A stretch of DNA of 64,000 nt, taken from positions 4,571,092-4,635,091 of the forward strand of contig JAQFVV010000020.1 of NCBI GenBank assembly GCA_028023455.1, in the 5' to 3' direction. Position 1 is the first letter of the stretch, and every line of letters begins with the position of its first letter. Origin of the DNA: Epiperipatus broadwayi. Lineage: Eukaryota > Onychophora > Udeonychophora > Euonychophora > Peripatidae. Shown in pieces: positions 1 to 11,651 of this stretch. The notes under the pieces are model-generated. The model did not search any database and had not been told where the DNA came from. It saw only the letters and a list, made by a program, of their open reading frames with translations. Position numbers and translations under genes: made by a program.

Positions 1-75
1 TGCTTGAGTGTATCAGTGTTATTGGATAGACTGGAGAGTGATGGGTTGTGTGAAAGTCTGTGCTCATATACCCTA
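1..75 (-). repeat. Edge of a MITE-like repeat, homologous to 11098-11174
   Basis: Bases 1-75 are a near reverse complement of 11098-11174. They share the words for GGGTATATGAGCACAGACTT, a TTTCACAC block and a CTGATACACTT end. The same pattern (a text such as 'gagcacagactttcacac', then a CTCATA..CTGA block and then CACAC) recurs in the palindromes at 41462-41624 and, more weakly, 16739-16945. This is a dispersed non-coding family truncated here by the window edge. Confidence 0.6.
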
Positions 76-1182
76 TATATCATCATTCTTAAATAAATAA
101 ATAGAATATTAGCAATGTCACACTATAATTTGGCAGACTGCTCATATTATATTGGTTAGTTTAAACAAGAAAGCTGTGGCAGCTGTAATTTATATATATC
201 AACAAATAGTAAAAATAAAAGAATTTTGTTATCTGATTTTTTTATAATAATTAATATTCAAATTTATTTATTAAGGTGCATATGTGAAAAGGTGATATCC
301 TTTCTCTTTAATTAAATAATAATTAATGTAAATATGTGTAAGAATGTTTTCTTTTTAAATATAATAAATATTTTGAAAAAATTAAAGTCCTAAAAGGATG
401 AGATAATTTTTTTAAAAAAATCCAAAAAAAAAACAAAACAAATCTCATTAGAAATGTCTAAAAAAGTAGAAATTTAAAAAAAAAAAACATAAAAATTAGG
501 CAATAATTAGAAAAGAAAAATTAAAAAGGCAAGTCAAAAAAAAAAAGATAAATCAGAAATTGAATATGATATAAATGATTGTACAAATAAATATGTATGT
601 ATAATACAGCTTAGCTGAAGATTACAGTAGAAGTGATAATCAGATTAATCATCTCTTGACCAGCTTCGGCTAACGTATCATAGAGAGCTTGGATGGTAGA
701 ATAGTAAAATCAAATTATTTCACATTCATTATAATAAATGAAGATACAATAAATAAAAAACATTGAAATCTTGATTAAAGTTTTGCAAGTCAAACAATAC
801 CTGTCTCAAGGATAATCCTGTAGCTCATGGTTAAGTTATATGTACTTCTCAAAAAAATTTCGGTGAATTTATGTCATATCTTATCCATATCTGCTAATTT
901 TGTGAGAGACTTGATTACAAATATGCTCAATTAGATCACTAGCAAGGCTTTCTATTAGATAACTACTTGCTTTAATATCAATTCAGTTGCATCAATCTAA
1001 TTGTTTTAAATGCATTAGGCTTATTATACTGTTTCTAAATGCATTTGTAATAAAAGGGTAATGCAAACTTAATCATAATCAATCTCTTCAATTAAAACAT
1101 AGGCCAAATTGTTACTAATGACATTAATCTAATTTCTTAACATCCTTTTAAATGAACAAATTACTTTTATTTTGTATTTCAG
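76..1182. other. Intronic sequence, no gene seen
   Basis: AT-rich with A-homopolymers (420-560). The 780-960 stretch contains words (CTGTCTCAAGGATAATCCTG and similar) that resemble the decayed tRNA-SINE seen elsewhere in the window. No coding signal was recognised on either strand. Confidence 0.5.
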
Positions 1183-1254
1183 TCACCAGATGACGTTCTG
1201 TCTTCTTCTGATATAGATTTAATTGCCAAAACACCACACAAGTGCTGGATCTAA
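1183..1254 (+). other. Possible 3'-terminal exon of an unknown plus-strand gene
   Basis: A long T-rich tract ending in TTTGTATTTCAG is followed by an open stretch reading SPDDVLSSSDIDLIAKTP then HKCWI and a TAA stop. Base composition is less AT-biased than the flanks and the acceptor is strong. No protein family is recognised, no clear polyadenylation signal follows closely, and only 23 codons are involved, so it could be chance. It is opposite in strand to the kinase gene. Transcript evidence would be needed to call it real. Confidence 0.25.
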
Positions 1255-1510
1255 TAATTGAGATACTTCATACTTTTATTTAATTGACTCCTTACATTAT
1301 TCCCATTTTCAGTGATATTTCCAATTTATACTCATGATATTGATTCAAAGTTTGCAAAAAATTCATTGATACATCTTCAACTTTTGATGAAATAATTTTT
1401 TAAGACGCATAAAACCATAAAAAAATTGTAATTGCTCATCTTAATAATCATTATGTTGTAATTAATAATTTGTAAAGCCATACTCATTACATAAATAATA
1501 TATAAAAGGC

Positions 1511-1709
1511 TATAATCTTAAGACTAAATGCCTAAAATGCAACAGTAGGGACTTCTACAAATCTAAACACAAGATTAATGACTTTTAAAGACAAGAGTTA
1601 ATGACTTTAAAAGACAAGAGTGCTCCTATCTTTAAAAGTCGTTAATCTTGTGCTTAGATTTGTAAAGATCCCTACTGTCGCATTTTAGGCGCTTAGTCTT
1701 AATGTTATA
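1511..1709. repeat. Palindromic MITE-like element
   Basis: Two arms of about 80 bp are imperfect reverse complements (1511-1590 and 1630-1709), sharing TAAATGCCTAAAATGC with GCATTTTAGGCGCTTAG and the ACAAGATTAATGACTTTTAA core. An internal direct repeat of about 25 bp (AGACAAGAGTTAATGACTTT) sits at the loop. The words TAGGGAC and CGCATTTTA recur at 11246-11270 (minus/plus mix), so the family is dispersed. No transposase is present. Confidence 0.65.
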
Positions 1710-2664
1710 GTCTTAATATATATTATTAAAATAATCATTAAGCTAATAAAGAAAAATAATTTTAAATGACCCAATAACTAATTATATGATTGTCAAAACA
1801 TATAGAAGTTTTATCTCATCGCTCCCTGGTAGACATTTGAATTTTTCAGAAATATTGAAATTCGAGGGAGCATAATAGGTTTTGGGAGAAAATAGGAGAA
1901 AGAGTTCATGTTTATTTATAAACCAGCTTGTGTTATTAATGTGTGATGAATTATTTTCCCAGAATCAGGTTGAAATCATGCACAGTATTCCAATTTGCTT
2001 TAAGAATCATTTTCAATAGGTTTGTTCTCCTGATAAGAAAATCTAATGACATTTACTAAATTAAATTTTTGATTTACATTACTGACGTTTATTACGGAAA
2101 ACAATTATTTCTTAATGAATGAATTTTTATTAAAATACTGAATTATTCATAGGTAGAAAAAAATATATATATTTTTAAAAATCGATTGTGGCATCAAACT
2201 CAAAGACCAAATGTAAACAGTGTAAGGAGTTTATTTAAAATCGTTTTATTTCAGTACTATATGTATGAATGGAGACTATAATGTCTTTAAGGTATGTGAA
2301 TATTTAAATAGGTTTATTCAGACAGTGAAAACTTTTCTAAATCTACTAGTGAATTTGAAAAACAATCATTATTATTTAATTTTTTTCTACATTTTAAAAC
2401 AATAATTTGATTTCTATTGTTAAAAAAATATTGTAGATTTTTAAAATGGAAAAGCTACATACAATTGTGAAATATTAATTTTTACTGCAAATTCTGGTAT
2501 TAAAAATGTTTTATATGTTTGTCTAAAAGTTTGTGATAATGGCTTTTTATTAGTAATTATATGTTGAACTATTTCCATAATCTAATATTAAATATTAATG
2601 TCTTTAGAAAAATTCAAGCTTTATTTAAACTTTCCAAATACATTCAACTGTTAGAAATAGCAGA

Positions 2665-2971
2665 CAATTTAGTATATAACATAATATTCCAAGTGGTATT
2701 ATTTTCCTCTCTTTCTTCAGTTTTGCTGGCATGATCAGTCACAGCATCAGTATGGAAATTGAATCTAGATTTTTAGATTTGTAAATATTGAATTTGACAT
2801 AATGTTCTAACCAATTGCAACTCAGTTGGTTAGGAGAGTTCCTTAAATTCTATATCTATAAATCTAAAGATCAAGGTTTCATTTCCATGCTAATACTGCC
2901 ATTGGTCAGGCCAGCAACACCTGAAGAAGAGAAAATAATGCCAATCAATGTTGTGTTATATACTAAACTAT
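2665..2971. repeat. Inverted repeat, about 95-bp arms
   Basis: The left arm 2665-2765 (TTTAGTATATAACATAATAT ... GGAAATTGAAT) pairs with the right arm 2878-2971 (ATTTCCATGC ... ATGTTGTGTTATATACTAAA). The spacer of about 110 bp has its own short inverted segment. The element is non-autonomous and MITE-like, with several mismatches that suggest age. Confidence 0.6.
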
Positions 2972-3139
2972 TAGTTATTACTAATAGTTGAATATATTTG
3001 GAAGATTTAATTTTTTCTAAAGCCTTTCAATATTTAATATTAGATATAAAAAAATAGACTATCATATAAATGTTTTATATAACCATTAATAGCATAAAGC
3101 TAAACTAGTCCATAAATAATCAAAATTATCCCAAATTTA

Positions 3140-3490
3140 TAATTCGACCGGAGTAGCCAAGAAAATAAACTCTAAAACACTACCCACAATTCCATTTACT
3201 TACCATACACCCTTAATATTAAAAGAACTTAAATAAGTTAATTGTTTCAGAATCATACATTTTTAATAATAAAGATTATTTAATTCTTTTTATTTCATTT
3301 CTCTCAAAGAATGCAATCTTAGCTTCATCAAAATTCATAACGTGACCTATATCTTTTTCTTGGATATATAAAGCAGAACTAAGATATTTATTTCTGATGC
3401 TACTTTTATGTACCTTTATTCTTTCATTTAAACTCAAACTACTCTGACTTATATATATTTTCTTACAAAAACAAGTGATAATATATATAC
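3140..3490 (-). pseudogene. Penelope-like GIY-YIG endonuclease fragment (minus copy)
   Basis: Read on the minus strand, this carries the same words as the plus-strand fragment at 3620-4200: GTAAATGGAATTG, TTTGATGAAGCTAAG, CATAAAAGTAG and AAATGAAAGAATAAAGGTAC. The two copies are head-to-head with a short spacer. Stops interrupt the frame. See the plus copy for the coding evidence. Confidence 0.55.
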
Positions 3491-3619
3491 TACTCCAAGA
3501 ATAGTCTGTCTATCAAAAATTTACTCTGTATTATTTAATAAATTATTCAAAGTTAAAGTATTTTATTTAATAGTAATATTTATAATGATGTAAAGAATAA
3601 AGAAAAAAAATATGATTTT

Positions 3620-4200
3620 ATTTCTTTGCTATTTAAATTGTCTTCTTATAAAATTGTATGTAAAAATAGTAATTTGTTTGGAAATCAGAAAATTGTTTGG
3701 AAAAGAGGTATTACTTTGAATAATTTATTAAACAATACAAAGGAAATTTTTAATAGAAATACTATTCCCAGAATAGTATATATTATACCTTATTTTGTAA
3801 GAAGGTATATATAGGTCAGAATAGTTTGAACTTAAATGAAAGAATAAAGATACATAAAAGTAGGGTTAAAAATAAATATCTTTTTATACCTATGAAAAAG
3901 ATACAGGTCATACTATTAATTTTGATGAAGCTAAGGTTGTCTTCTTTGAGAAAAATGAAATAAAAAGAAAAATTAAAAAATCTTTATCATTAAATATTTA
4001 TGATTCTGAAGCAATTAATTTATTTAAAAATTCTTTTAATATTAAGGGGGTATGGGGAAGTAAATGGAATTATGGATATTGTTTAATTTAAATTGGTTAT
4101 TTTATAGTTCTTTACACTTGAGAAATCTGTTTGTAGCAGTGAAACCATTGATAATGTTTTAGAGTTTATTTTCTTGGCTAGTCTGGGTGAGTTGTGAATT
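3620..4200 (+). pseudogene. Penelope-like GIY-YIG endonuclease fragment (plus copy)
   Basis: The plus-strand frame includes YIIPYFVRRYI, then after a stop segments such as LNERIKIHKSR, FDEAKVVFFEKNEIK and DSEAINLFKNSFNIKGVWG. The Y-I...RRYIGQ..LNERIK.HK order resembles the GIY-YIG endonuclease at the C terminus of Penelope-like reverse transcriptases, including the 'VWGSKWN' ending. The frame has stops, so this is a decayed 3' end. With the inverted copy at 3140-3490 it forms the head-to-head arrangement typical of Penelope-like ends. Confidence 0.55.
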
Positions 4201-4419
4201 TGGAATAATTTTGAAATGTTTTATATGTATATAAAAACATATAATAGTTGGGTTAAAAAAACAAAAACAAATTACTTTCACATAGACTATTGCAAAGCTA
4301 AAATCGGCTTCTCTAATAACTCTTCCTCCTTTCTCCGTTTAAAATGGTGAAAGAAAAGACATCACTTGCCAGACTAAATGGTTTTCTAACATCATTTTAT
4401 CTTCTCATTAAAAACAACT

Positions 4420-4600
4420 AGATATTCATTTACAGATTAATATCAAATAGTTACGTAGACTTTCAGCTGATTACCTAAAAAAAATTCTAATCCTGATTCA
4501 AACCTGAATAAAGTTTCAAATATTACCCAGCAAGAATTCAAACTCAGATTAGGAGTGCATTATCTGCATCATTAGGCCTTTCTCTATTATAAAATCGATT
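4420..4600 (-). repeat. Old tRNA-SINE-like repeat
   Basis: On the minus strand there is a B-box-like segment (GAGTTTGAATTC) followed by a body and a tail that contains AACTGATCATTTA-like words. A similar order is found at 36483-36625 (minus), 6991-7145 (plus) and 46176-46345 (plus). This second SINE-like family is far more diverged than the mini-SINE; its limits are approximate. Confidence 0.4.
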
Positions 4601-5860
4601 TCACTTATCAATGGTTTATTAAAAAGGTGCAAAGATGAAGTGGCTGAAAGCACAGAAAATACTTTATGTAGCATTTTAAACAGTAGAATTTGCATCACAG
4701 CTTGATTAATCAATCAAGCCAATCAGTGAAGCTTTAATCTTGTGAGTTTAGAATAAAAGATAGAACTAATTTGTGATACAATTAAAAATATATATTTTGC
4801 CTTACAGAACAATTTTTTAAAAATGAAAAATTTTATTTATTTGCTAACTATTAGAGTTTTATAATTTATATAAAAACAATAAACCAAATAATACTATCAA
4901 TCATTTCCCAACTTGCAGATATATATTAATCAATATCCTGAATCTTTTAAGTGGAGATCAAAGTCAAATCTTTAAGTTTTCTTAATGATTGTAAGTGTTT
5001 TAGAAGCTTTGCATTAAAATAAGATTTTGAATGATTCTTACTTCATATTGGAACTATGAGATAATCAATCGAATTGTTAATTGCTTTGGAGGTCATATAT
5101 ATTTGAGCAGGATTAGGTCTATTCAAGTAATAAAACTATTTTTTTATTACTCAATTAAGAATTGATCCTAGATCTCTGGCATTTACACTAGTAGTTCATT
5201 AATACCATTTTATGAAGCTTTGATACTGTAGAATGTTATGATAACCACTAAAGTTTACCAGAAATGACCGCACAAAAATAAACATACTGCATATTTATCA
5301 GATTTAACAAGATGAATTTACTGCTTTGAGAAAATGACACAACTCCTACCAAATGTAATCTGGGTATTATATTTATTGTCAAGCTGATGCTATCGAAATA
5401 TAGTATCATATATAATGTGTTACTTTTCAAAAGAAATGATGGTTATAGATAATAACTTATTGCATACTTCTGGCAAATATTTAATGGATAAAGAAATATT
5501 AGAAAAGTTGAATATTTCAGATTGAATAATAAAAATGAAGATATTTGAAAAAAAAAAACACATTTAAAAAATTGTTATCCAGAGTTTTAGTTATAAAACA
5601 AATTTCTAGCCACTGATTTGCTTTATGGACAAATGTTAAATAAGTTATTGATTTAACTTCACATTTGATAGGACATTTCCATATTGATTTTCATTTTTTG
5701 TCAAAACAAATATATTATTCACAAAGTTAAAACAATAAGATTTATAACTTTTATTAATATATAAATATAAATTATATGTATAGAAAAAAATTTTTTTTCA
5801 TTCTATTTGTATTTAAGAATATATTTTTTTTTGGTTTTTGAAAATAATATTTTTTTTTTC
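4601..5860. other. Intronic sequence, no gene seen
   Basis: AT-rich DNA. A short diffuse SINE-like segment may lie near 5085-5215 (ATTTGAGCAGGATTAGGTCT and ATTGATCCTAGATCTC words). No kinase exon, RNA gene or intact transposase was recognised. Confidence 0.4.
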
Positions 5861-5947
5861 TCATGTGTCATAGCATCACCGGGAAGCAAATAAGCTAACC
5901 CGGGACAACTGCTTGTAAGGCAGCTGTGCTGACCACTCGGCCACCAA
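5861..5947 (-). repeat. Mini-SINE, tRNA-Gly-like, copy 1
   Basis: The minus strand reads TTGGTGGCCGAGTGGTCAGC (A-box region), an anticodon-arm-like CTGCCTTACAAGCAG hairpin and a T-arm-like CCCGGGTT..GCTTCCCGGTG. A short unique tail (ATGCTATGACACATGA) and an A-run follow. A 9-bp insertion interrupts the T loop. Length is about 87 bp including the tail. It lacks an acceptor stem that closes, so it is a SINE and not a tRNA gene. Confidence 0.75.
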
Positions 5948-6576
5948 ATTGTGTAAACTAAGACAAAACAAGCCAAAGCTGCTCCCCTTCCCCAGTAGGA
6001 AAAAAGAACATTTTTGTTATATAGTTTATAATTTTAAAATTTTCATGTTTTTGCATATTTTTTAAAATTTAAGTAGTTTGTGTAGATATTATTGGTAATG
6101 TATTGCATAATATTAAACTTTTATTTTTCTTAATTTTTCTGGTATGTAATAATATACATGTGTTAATATTTATGTTGTTTTACATCCTTAAAAAAAAGAA
6201 AAAGAATGGTTGAAGCATTAGAAAAAAAAATCTGATGTATTAAAATTCATACTATATTTGTTTCAGAGGAAATAAAAGTTTTAAAGAAAATAGTGATTTA
6301 AACATTATTTTTAATGATATGACATAGACCCAAGAGTGTTTAATAAGCAAGATTTCTGAATCTAAATTTCTAATAAAGAAACACAATATCATTGCATCAA
6401 ATTAAACATAATTTATGACTTATTTATTACATTTTAAATTATTTTCTATGTATTTAATAAATAGGAAGTTTTTGTAATTTATTTTATAACAAAATTGAAA
6501 AATATCAATAAATTATTTCATTGTTTTTCTTAAGACTTTCTGAAGATTTTTCTTGTTACTATTTAATTATCTTTTT

Positions 6577-6686
6577 AAAAAAAGATGAGGCAAAGGATTA
6601 CAAGTGTGTACCAGATAACCTCAAGAGGCATTAAAAAAAGATGAGGCAAAGAATTACAAGTGTGTATCAGATAACCTCAAGAGGCA
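6577..6686 (+). repeat. Two-copy tandem repeat, about 55-bp unit
   Basis: The unit starts AAAAAAAGATGAGGCAAAG and ends CCTCAAGAGGCAT, with two differences between copies. The second copy follows directly. It contains a small CCTCAAGAGG palindrome. No coding potential was seen. Confidence 0.8.
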
Positions 6687-6990
6687 TCCTGAGGTTCTCC
6701 ACAATTAATTTATTATGCATATAATTAAAAACATTTCGGATAAAGATATATTACAAATATCATGATAACCATTGAAACAAAACTTTTAGTCACTATGTCT
6801 TCTGCTGTACCCACACTTCATACTTATGATCAATACTAAACTATTTCTTAAGATATGAAGCACCTAATATAAGATGGAAATATTGAAGTCAAAAAACTTA
6901 ATGAACATTGTTGTAAAGAAAAGCTCATGGATCACTCTTGTGGAGAAATAATATAAAAATCCATGCACTGAGCTTTTTTTTTATTGCTGT

Positions 6991-7145
6991 TATCTATTTA
7001 TATATAGGTATCATGGCATATAATTAGAAGACTTCTATATTCATTTTATGAGTTTGAATCCAAGTTTAGAATTTTTCTTTCAAGTAATAAGCCCATAGAT
7101 AATCCTATAAGCCATCCATTTATTGGATAGTAAATATACATCAAA
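6991..7145 (+). repeat. Old tRNA-SINE-like repeat
   Basis: This contains GAGTTTGAATCCAAGTTTAG (B-box-like), then TTCTTTCAAGTAATAAGCCC and AGCCATCCATTTATTGGATAG. The same 'TTTCTTTCAAG ... TAAGCCCATA' order is seen in reduced form at 46220-46345. Ends are approximate and there are many point changes. Confidence 0.45.
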
Positions 7146-7555
7146 CTATAGAGCATGGCATGTCTTCTCCTTTAGTGTTTTTCTATCAGAGCTTTACTTA
7201 AGAGGTTTTTCTGCATTTAAGGGCTATTTTATCATTTTATCTTACTTTATACATATATAGGAAGGTTTCATGTCTGAACATATTTCAACATGTTTAACAA
7301 TTTTACATGTCCTCCTATAACTATTGAACATTGAGCAGAATGGGAAATTATTTTAGTTCTCACCAACCAACAAAAGGAATGCCTGGTGAGGACTGCTTTC
7401 TTCTTCAATGTGTTTCTATGAAGGGCTATTGGAGAGACCTTTAATGAGTGACCTATTTAAAAATTATTTTATCTGCATATATATAAAATCATAATGATTA
7501 TTATAATTATATAATATCTAAAATACAAGGAATAAATCCTTTGTGTTGCTTTTGC

Positions 7556-7785
7556 AAATTAAAAATAAATCCTAGATATGATATAGAATAAAATATCTTT
7601 ATCAAACAATAAAATAATATATGACCGTAGCTTTAATATAATCATATAATTATAACATATAAAATTGCCGAAAAGAGCTTTTATATGTTATAATTATATG
7701 ATTGTATTACAGCTATTATCATATATTATTTTGTTGTTAGATAAAAATATTTTATTCTACATCATATTTAGGATTTATTTTTAAT
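7556..7785. repeat. Palindrome, about 105-bp arms
   Basis: The left arm (AAATTAAAAATAAATCCTAG ... AATTATAACATATAAAA) is the reverse complement of the right arm (TTTTATATGTTATAATT ... ATTTAGGATTTATTTTTAAT), with a central loop of about 12 bp (TTGCCGAAAAGA). Arm identity is high, so the DNA could extrude a long hairpin. It is MITE-like and no terminal transposase was seen. Confidence 0.75.
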
Positions 7786-7818
7786 TATATAATAGAATAA
7801 TTTTATAATAATATAATT

Positions 7819-8482
7819 CAGGAAATATTGCAAGAGTTATCAGATGAAAGCAAGAAAGTAAGATTAAAGGTAAATATTAAAAAGACTAAAGTAATGTTCA
7901 ACGGATTTTTCAAAAGAAAATAAAGTTTGATGAGTTAGAAGTTAACAACTACAGATACTTTGATTAAATTATTACTCCAGATGGAAACATAATGGATGAA
8001 ATTAGTCACAGAATTAAACTTGGTTGGAGTACTTTTAGTAGAAATAATAAAATTAAAAGAAAATATACCTATGTGTTTTAAAAGAAAGGTTTTTAAGAAA
8101 TGTGTTTTACTACTTCTTACATGTCTGAAACTTAGACACTTAATAGAAAAGCAATGCAGAGACTTCAGATCACTCAAAGAAGTATGGAGAGATTCACATT
8201 AGGAATAACAAGAAGGGATCAAAAACGAAATATATGAATGAGAGAACAAATAGATGTTGTTATCATTGGAAGAATTAAAAGATTGAAGTGGAATTGGTTT
8301 GGATATTGCTAAAAAGATGATAATAAATGGACAGTTGAAATCTTATACTGGATTCCAAGAGATTGTAAAAGATCTAGAAAAAGACTATATATGACATGAA
8401 TGTAGAAGAGAAACTAGAAATCGAAGAATATGGATAGAACTTGGAGAGACCTTCATTTTAGAATGGACTGATATTGCTTGAA
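7819..8482 (+). pseudogene. 5'-truncated RTE/CFDP2-like LINE 3' end
   Basis: Several frames on the plus strand give fragments of the LINE C terminus (KINIKKTKVMFNGF, MKLVTELNLVGVLLVE, VLLLLTCLKLRHLIEKQC). They end with the NRW-TVEI-L..IPR and LGETFILEW-like motifs near 8330-8470. It aligns in order with the minus-strand LINE at 37597-38280 and the copies at 12176 and 23675. Frameshifts and stops are numerous. It starts abruptly in the RT C-terminal region, the usual sign of 5' truncation during target-primed insertion. Confidence 0.8.
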
Positions 8483-8702
8483 AATGATGATATATATATA
8501 TAATCAAAATAAGATGTGTGTAATTTTCTGAAATAATGATTAAATTTTTAATAGCAAATAAATCATTCTGAAAGCTAATAAAAAATATTAATTTTATATA
8601 AAGCTTCATAAAAATAAATTATTTGATTGATTTGCATTTACAAAATATATTATATAAATGAATTGAGTGCATAGTAAATATACCTATTTACATTAAATAC
8701 TT

Positions 8703-9415
8703 TAGTAATACATTAAAGATCAGCCTTTTCAAGCTATTGTGCATGCGCTTTTTACGAGTGTTAATAATAAATGAATACTTTCACTCCCAATACAAGATAT
8801 AGTATTTATGAAAGAATAAAATGAATCCACTTATTCTTTCCAACCCAAATGCTTATATATGGGCAAATCTTAAGTACTGGAAGTGAAAGTGTGAGGATAG
8901 ACCACTCACTTTAAATTACTCTTTACGATGTCTGAATGAATGACGTCGACGAAATTATCTAGAATTTACTAAATTTCACTCCTAAGTGAAACTTAAATAC
9001 TATATCTTGTATTGGGAGTGAAAGTATTCATTTATTATTAACACTCGTAAAAAGCGCATGCACAATAGCTTGAAAAGGCTGATCTTTAATGTATTACAAT
9101 TTATAAAGCACAGCGCTATAAAAATAAATGCTTATTTACATATGTTTAAGTTTCACTTGAGAGTGATGTTTAGTAAATTCTAAATTCATTCAGACATCGT
9201 AAAGAGTAATTTAAAGTGAGTGGTCTATCCTCATGCTTTCACTTCCAGTACTTAAGATTTGCCCATATATAAGCATTTGGGTTGGAAAGAACAAGTGGAT
9301 TCATTTTATTCTTTCTTAAATACTATATCTTGTACTAGGAGTGAAAGTATTCATTTATTAAAAGCGCATGCACAATAGCTTGAAAAGGCTGATCTTTAAT
9401 GTATTACAATTTATA
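8703..9415. repeat. Nested palindromic MITE-like cluster
   Basis: An arm at 8703-8811 (ATCAGCCTTTTCAAGCTATT, TGCATGCGCTTTTTACGAG, AATACTTTCACTCCCAATAC) recurs inverted at about 8997-9109 and in part at 9340-9415. The inner block 8811-8960 (GGGCAAATCTTAAGTACTGG, ACCACTCACTTTAAATTAC) recurs inverted at 9150-9330. So one palindrome of about 290 bp appears to be duplicated or invaded by a second copy. The arms are over 90 percent alike by eye. No coding content. Confidence 0.75.
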
Positions 9416-9651
9416 ATTCACAGCATTATTAAAATAAATGCTTATTAAATACTTTAGGTAAATAATTGGCTTACTCACTGAACATGTTCAAAGAATGAAA
9501 CTCATGACATGTGTTTCAACTCAAATAAATCTTTATTAAATGATTCTGGAGATAAAAAAAATCCATTGCAAACATTTCCACAGACATAGTGACAAGATAA
9601 GAAATGTGTAATATCTTTAAATTTTTATATCATAAATATAAAGTTAAGGAC

Positions 9652-9664
9652 TCCCCCCCCCCCA
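9652..9664 (+). repeat. Poly-C tract
   Basis: A run of about 13 C in otherwise AT-rich DNA, next to a mini-SINE. A second C-run of about 10 lies at 49482-49494. Low-complexity slippage is the simplest explanation. Confidence 0.85.
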
Positions 9665-9799
9665 TCAAGGGTAATATGATGTATGCATTAAACATGATGT
9701 ATTGTGGAGCTAAATTTGGCACACTGGAGCCTGATCATATTATTAAAAAGTAATCCTAGATATTTGTAAAGTAATACTGTAATAAAAAAACAATTTTTT

Positions 9800-9893
9800 T
9801 TCCATGTGTCAAAGCATCGGAAAGCGAACCCGGGACTACTGCTTGTTAGACAGCTGTGCTGACCCCTCGGCCACCAACGCTTGACAAAAAACA
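9800..9893 (-). repeat. Mini-SINE, tRNA-Gly-like, copy 2
   Basis: The minus strand has TTGGTGGCCGAGGGGTCAGC, the CTGTCTAACAAGCAG anticodon-like hairpin, CCCGGGTTCGCTTTCC and the tail GATGCTTTGACACATGG followed by an A-run. It is close in layout to the copy at 5861-5947 but without its insertion. Confidence 0.8.
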
Positions 9894-10574
9894 TTTTTTG
9901 CTAAATGTTATGAAAAAAAATATATAGTTAAAGTTCAATGAAGTAACTAAAGCTAAAAAAATGTTTCTTTATTTATTCTTTACATGACTAATCCAGGGTT
10001 TTAATTTTGGTTTTGATTTTATCAAAATTATTTTATGAAATTGATAAAAAAAAAAAAAAAGATATATCTAACTAATTCAGATTTGAAAAATATTCTATTG
10101 CTTCCATTCATAAAGTTAATTCCAAATAACAAAAAGTTAGTGAAAGGAAGACAGAATCTAAATGAATTCAAAATTGCGAGTACAGAAAGTTTAATATTTA
10201 TAGATCAAATTACTATAAGTTTCATTAAAATAAGCAGTATTTAAATTTAAATTTCTTTCGATAGTACATTATTTTATTATGAAAAAAAAAAATTTACCTA
10301 TATTTTTACAAAAATAGAATAGTCAAGTGAAAGTTATATAGTGCATGTACACCCATGTGTGAAAAAAACTAATATTTTACTGTGCCATCTCTGCCTTAAA
10401 AAATTATATTAAAACTCTTACGTATAAAAATTAATTAAATACATAATGCAAAACTAAAGATTATAATTGGTTTATCCTCATTACTAGATAAATGTGAGTT
10501 TGTTTGCTTGTTACTTAATAACTCAACAAATATGGTATCAATCAATCTTGATAAATCTCGCACGATTGTCAAGC
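9894..10574. other. Intronic sequence, no gene seen
   Basis: A/T-rich with several poly-A runs. A short lysine- and isoleucine-rich reading frame at 10035-10244 is composition-driven and has no recognisable motif or splice context. Confidence 0.5.
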
Positions 10575-10637
10575 ATTGGTGGCCTAGTGGTTAGCTAACC
10601 CGGGTTCGCTTCCCGGTGACATATAAAAAAAAATCGC
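10575..10637 (+). repeat. Mini-SINE, internally deleted copy 3
   Basis: It reads ATTGGTGGCCTAGTGGTTAG directly into CTAACCCGGGTTCGCTTCCC GGTGACATAT and an A-run, so the anticodon arm is missing. It confirms the family consensus of A-box, B-box and short CATATAAAA tail. Confidence 0.8.
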
Positions 10638-11097
10638 ACGATTTTCTTTCCTTTTTTTTTTTGAGAATTACATAAACTATGAATTTTTACTTTATGTAAT
10701 TGTTTTAAAAATTCTAATAATTTGCAACATAAAAATGAAACAAAATTGTAACCATTTTCAAATGACTTTGTAAACTATAAAATGACGGCAGTATTGATTT
10801 ATAAGATTACAGATCATGGAAAAAAATTTAAACGAGAATAAAGTATGTTGGGTCCTGCATATTGAAATACATAATACAGAAATGGAGAAAATTATAGTTT
10901 TTGGTTAAAGTGAAGTAAAATATGATTTTGTAAATATTTAAATTAATTAAATTTTATTTGTACCATGTATTTAATTTCTCACTTGCAAATGGAGGGTGAA
11001 CAAAATATTATGATATTAAAATTTCATAGCCATATTTGAAAATTATTTTATCATGTAACAACTGACACACACAGGCTTATTATATACCTGTATCTAT

Positions 11098-11290
11098 ATA
11101 TGTAATATATAGGGTATATGAGCACAGACTTTCACACAACTCTCCACACTATCTCATAACACTGATACACTTGAAGTAGGTTGAAGTAAAGAAGGTTCCC
11201 CTCTTTTCTTCCATAGCGTAAGCTTGTGGTTAAACACCTGTAGAGGTCCCTACTATCGCATTTTACATGCATATTCTCGAGGGTATAGTC
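11098..11290 (+). repeat. Dispersed MITE-like repeat
   Basis: Homologous in reverse to bases 1-75 and, in its right half (GGTCCCTACTATCGCATTTTA), to the palindrome at 1511-1709. This suggests a composite of two families or one longer family whose halves are scattered. No ORF. Confidence 0.55.
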
Positions 11291-11651
11291 TCAGTAAATA
11301 TTAAATTAAAATCCTAAAAGTTGATCAAATTCAGTAGTGTAACTAAAAAGTTATGTATATATATATTGTTATACTCCTGTTAAAAACTCATAGATATTTC
11401 ATGAAATAATATGTAAATATATAAACCCCAGGAACAGCTATATATTGTATTATATTCTTTTATTGTATTAACATGACCAAAGCTGTGAGTACATTTAGTT
11501 AGTATATTATCCTAAAATGTTTAGTCATCTGCATTTTTAAAATTAATAAAAATAATTTTGTACAATATGTTTATATTCTAATAAAAAAGTAATATAAATA
11601 ATATATACATTTATGCAAGATAAAATATCACAACTATGGATATATACTTAC

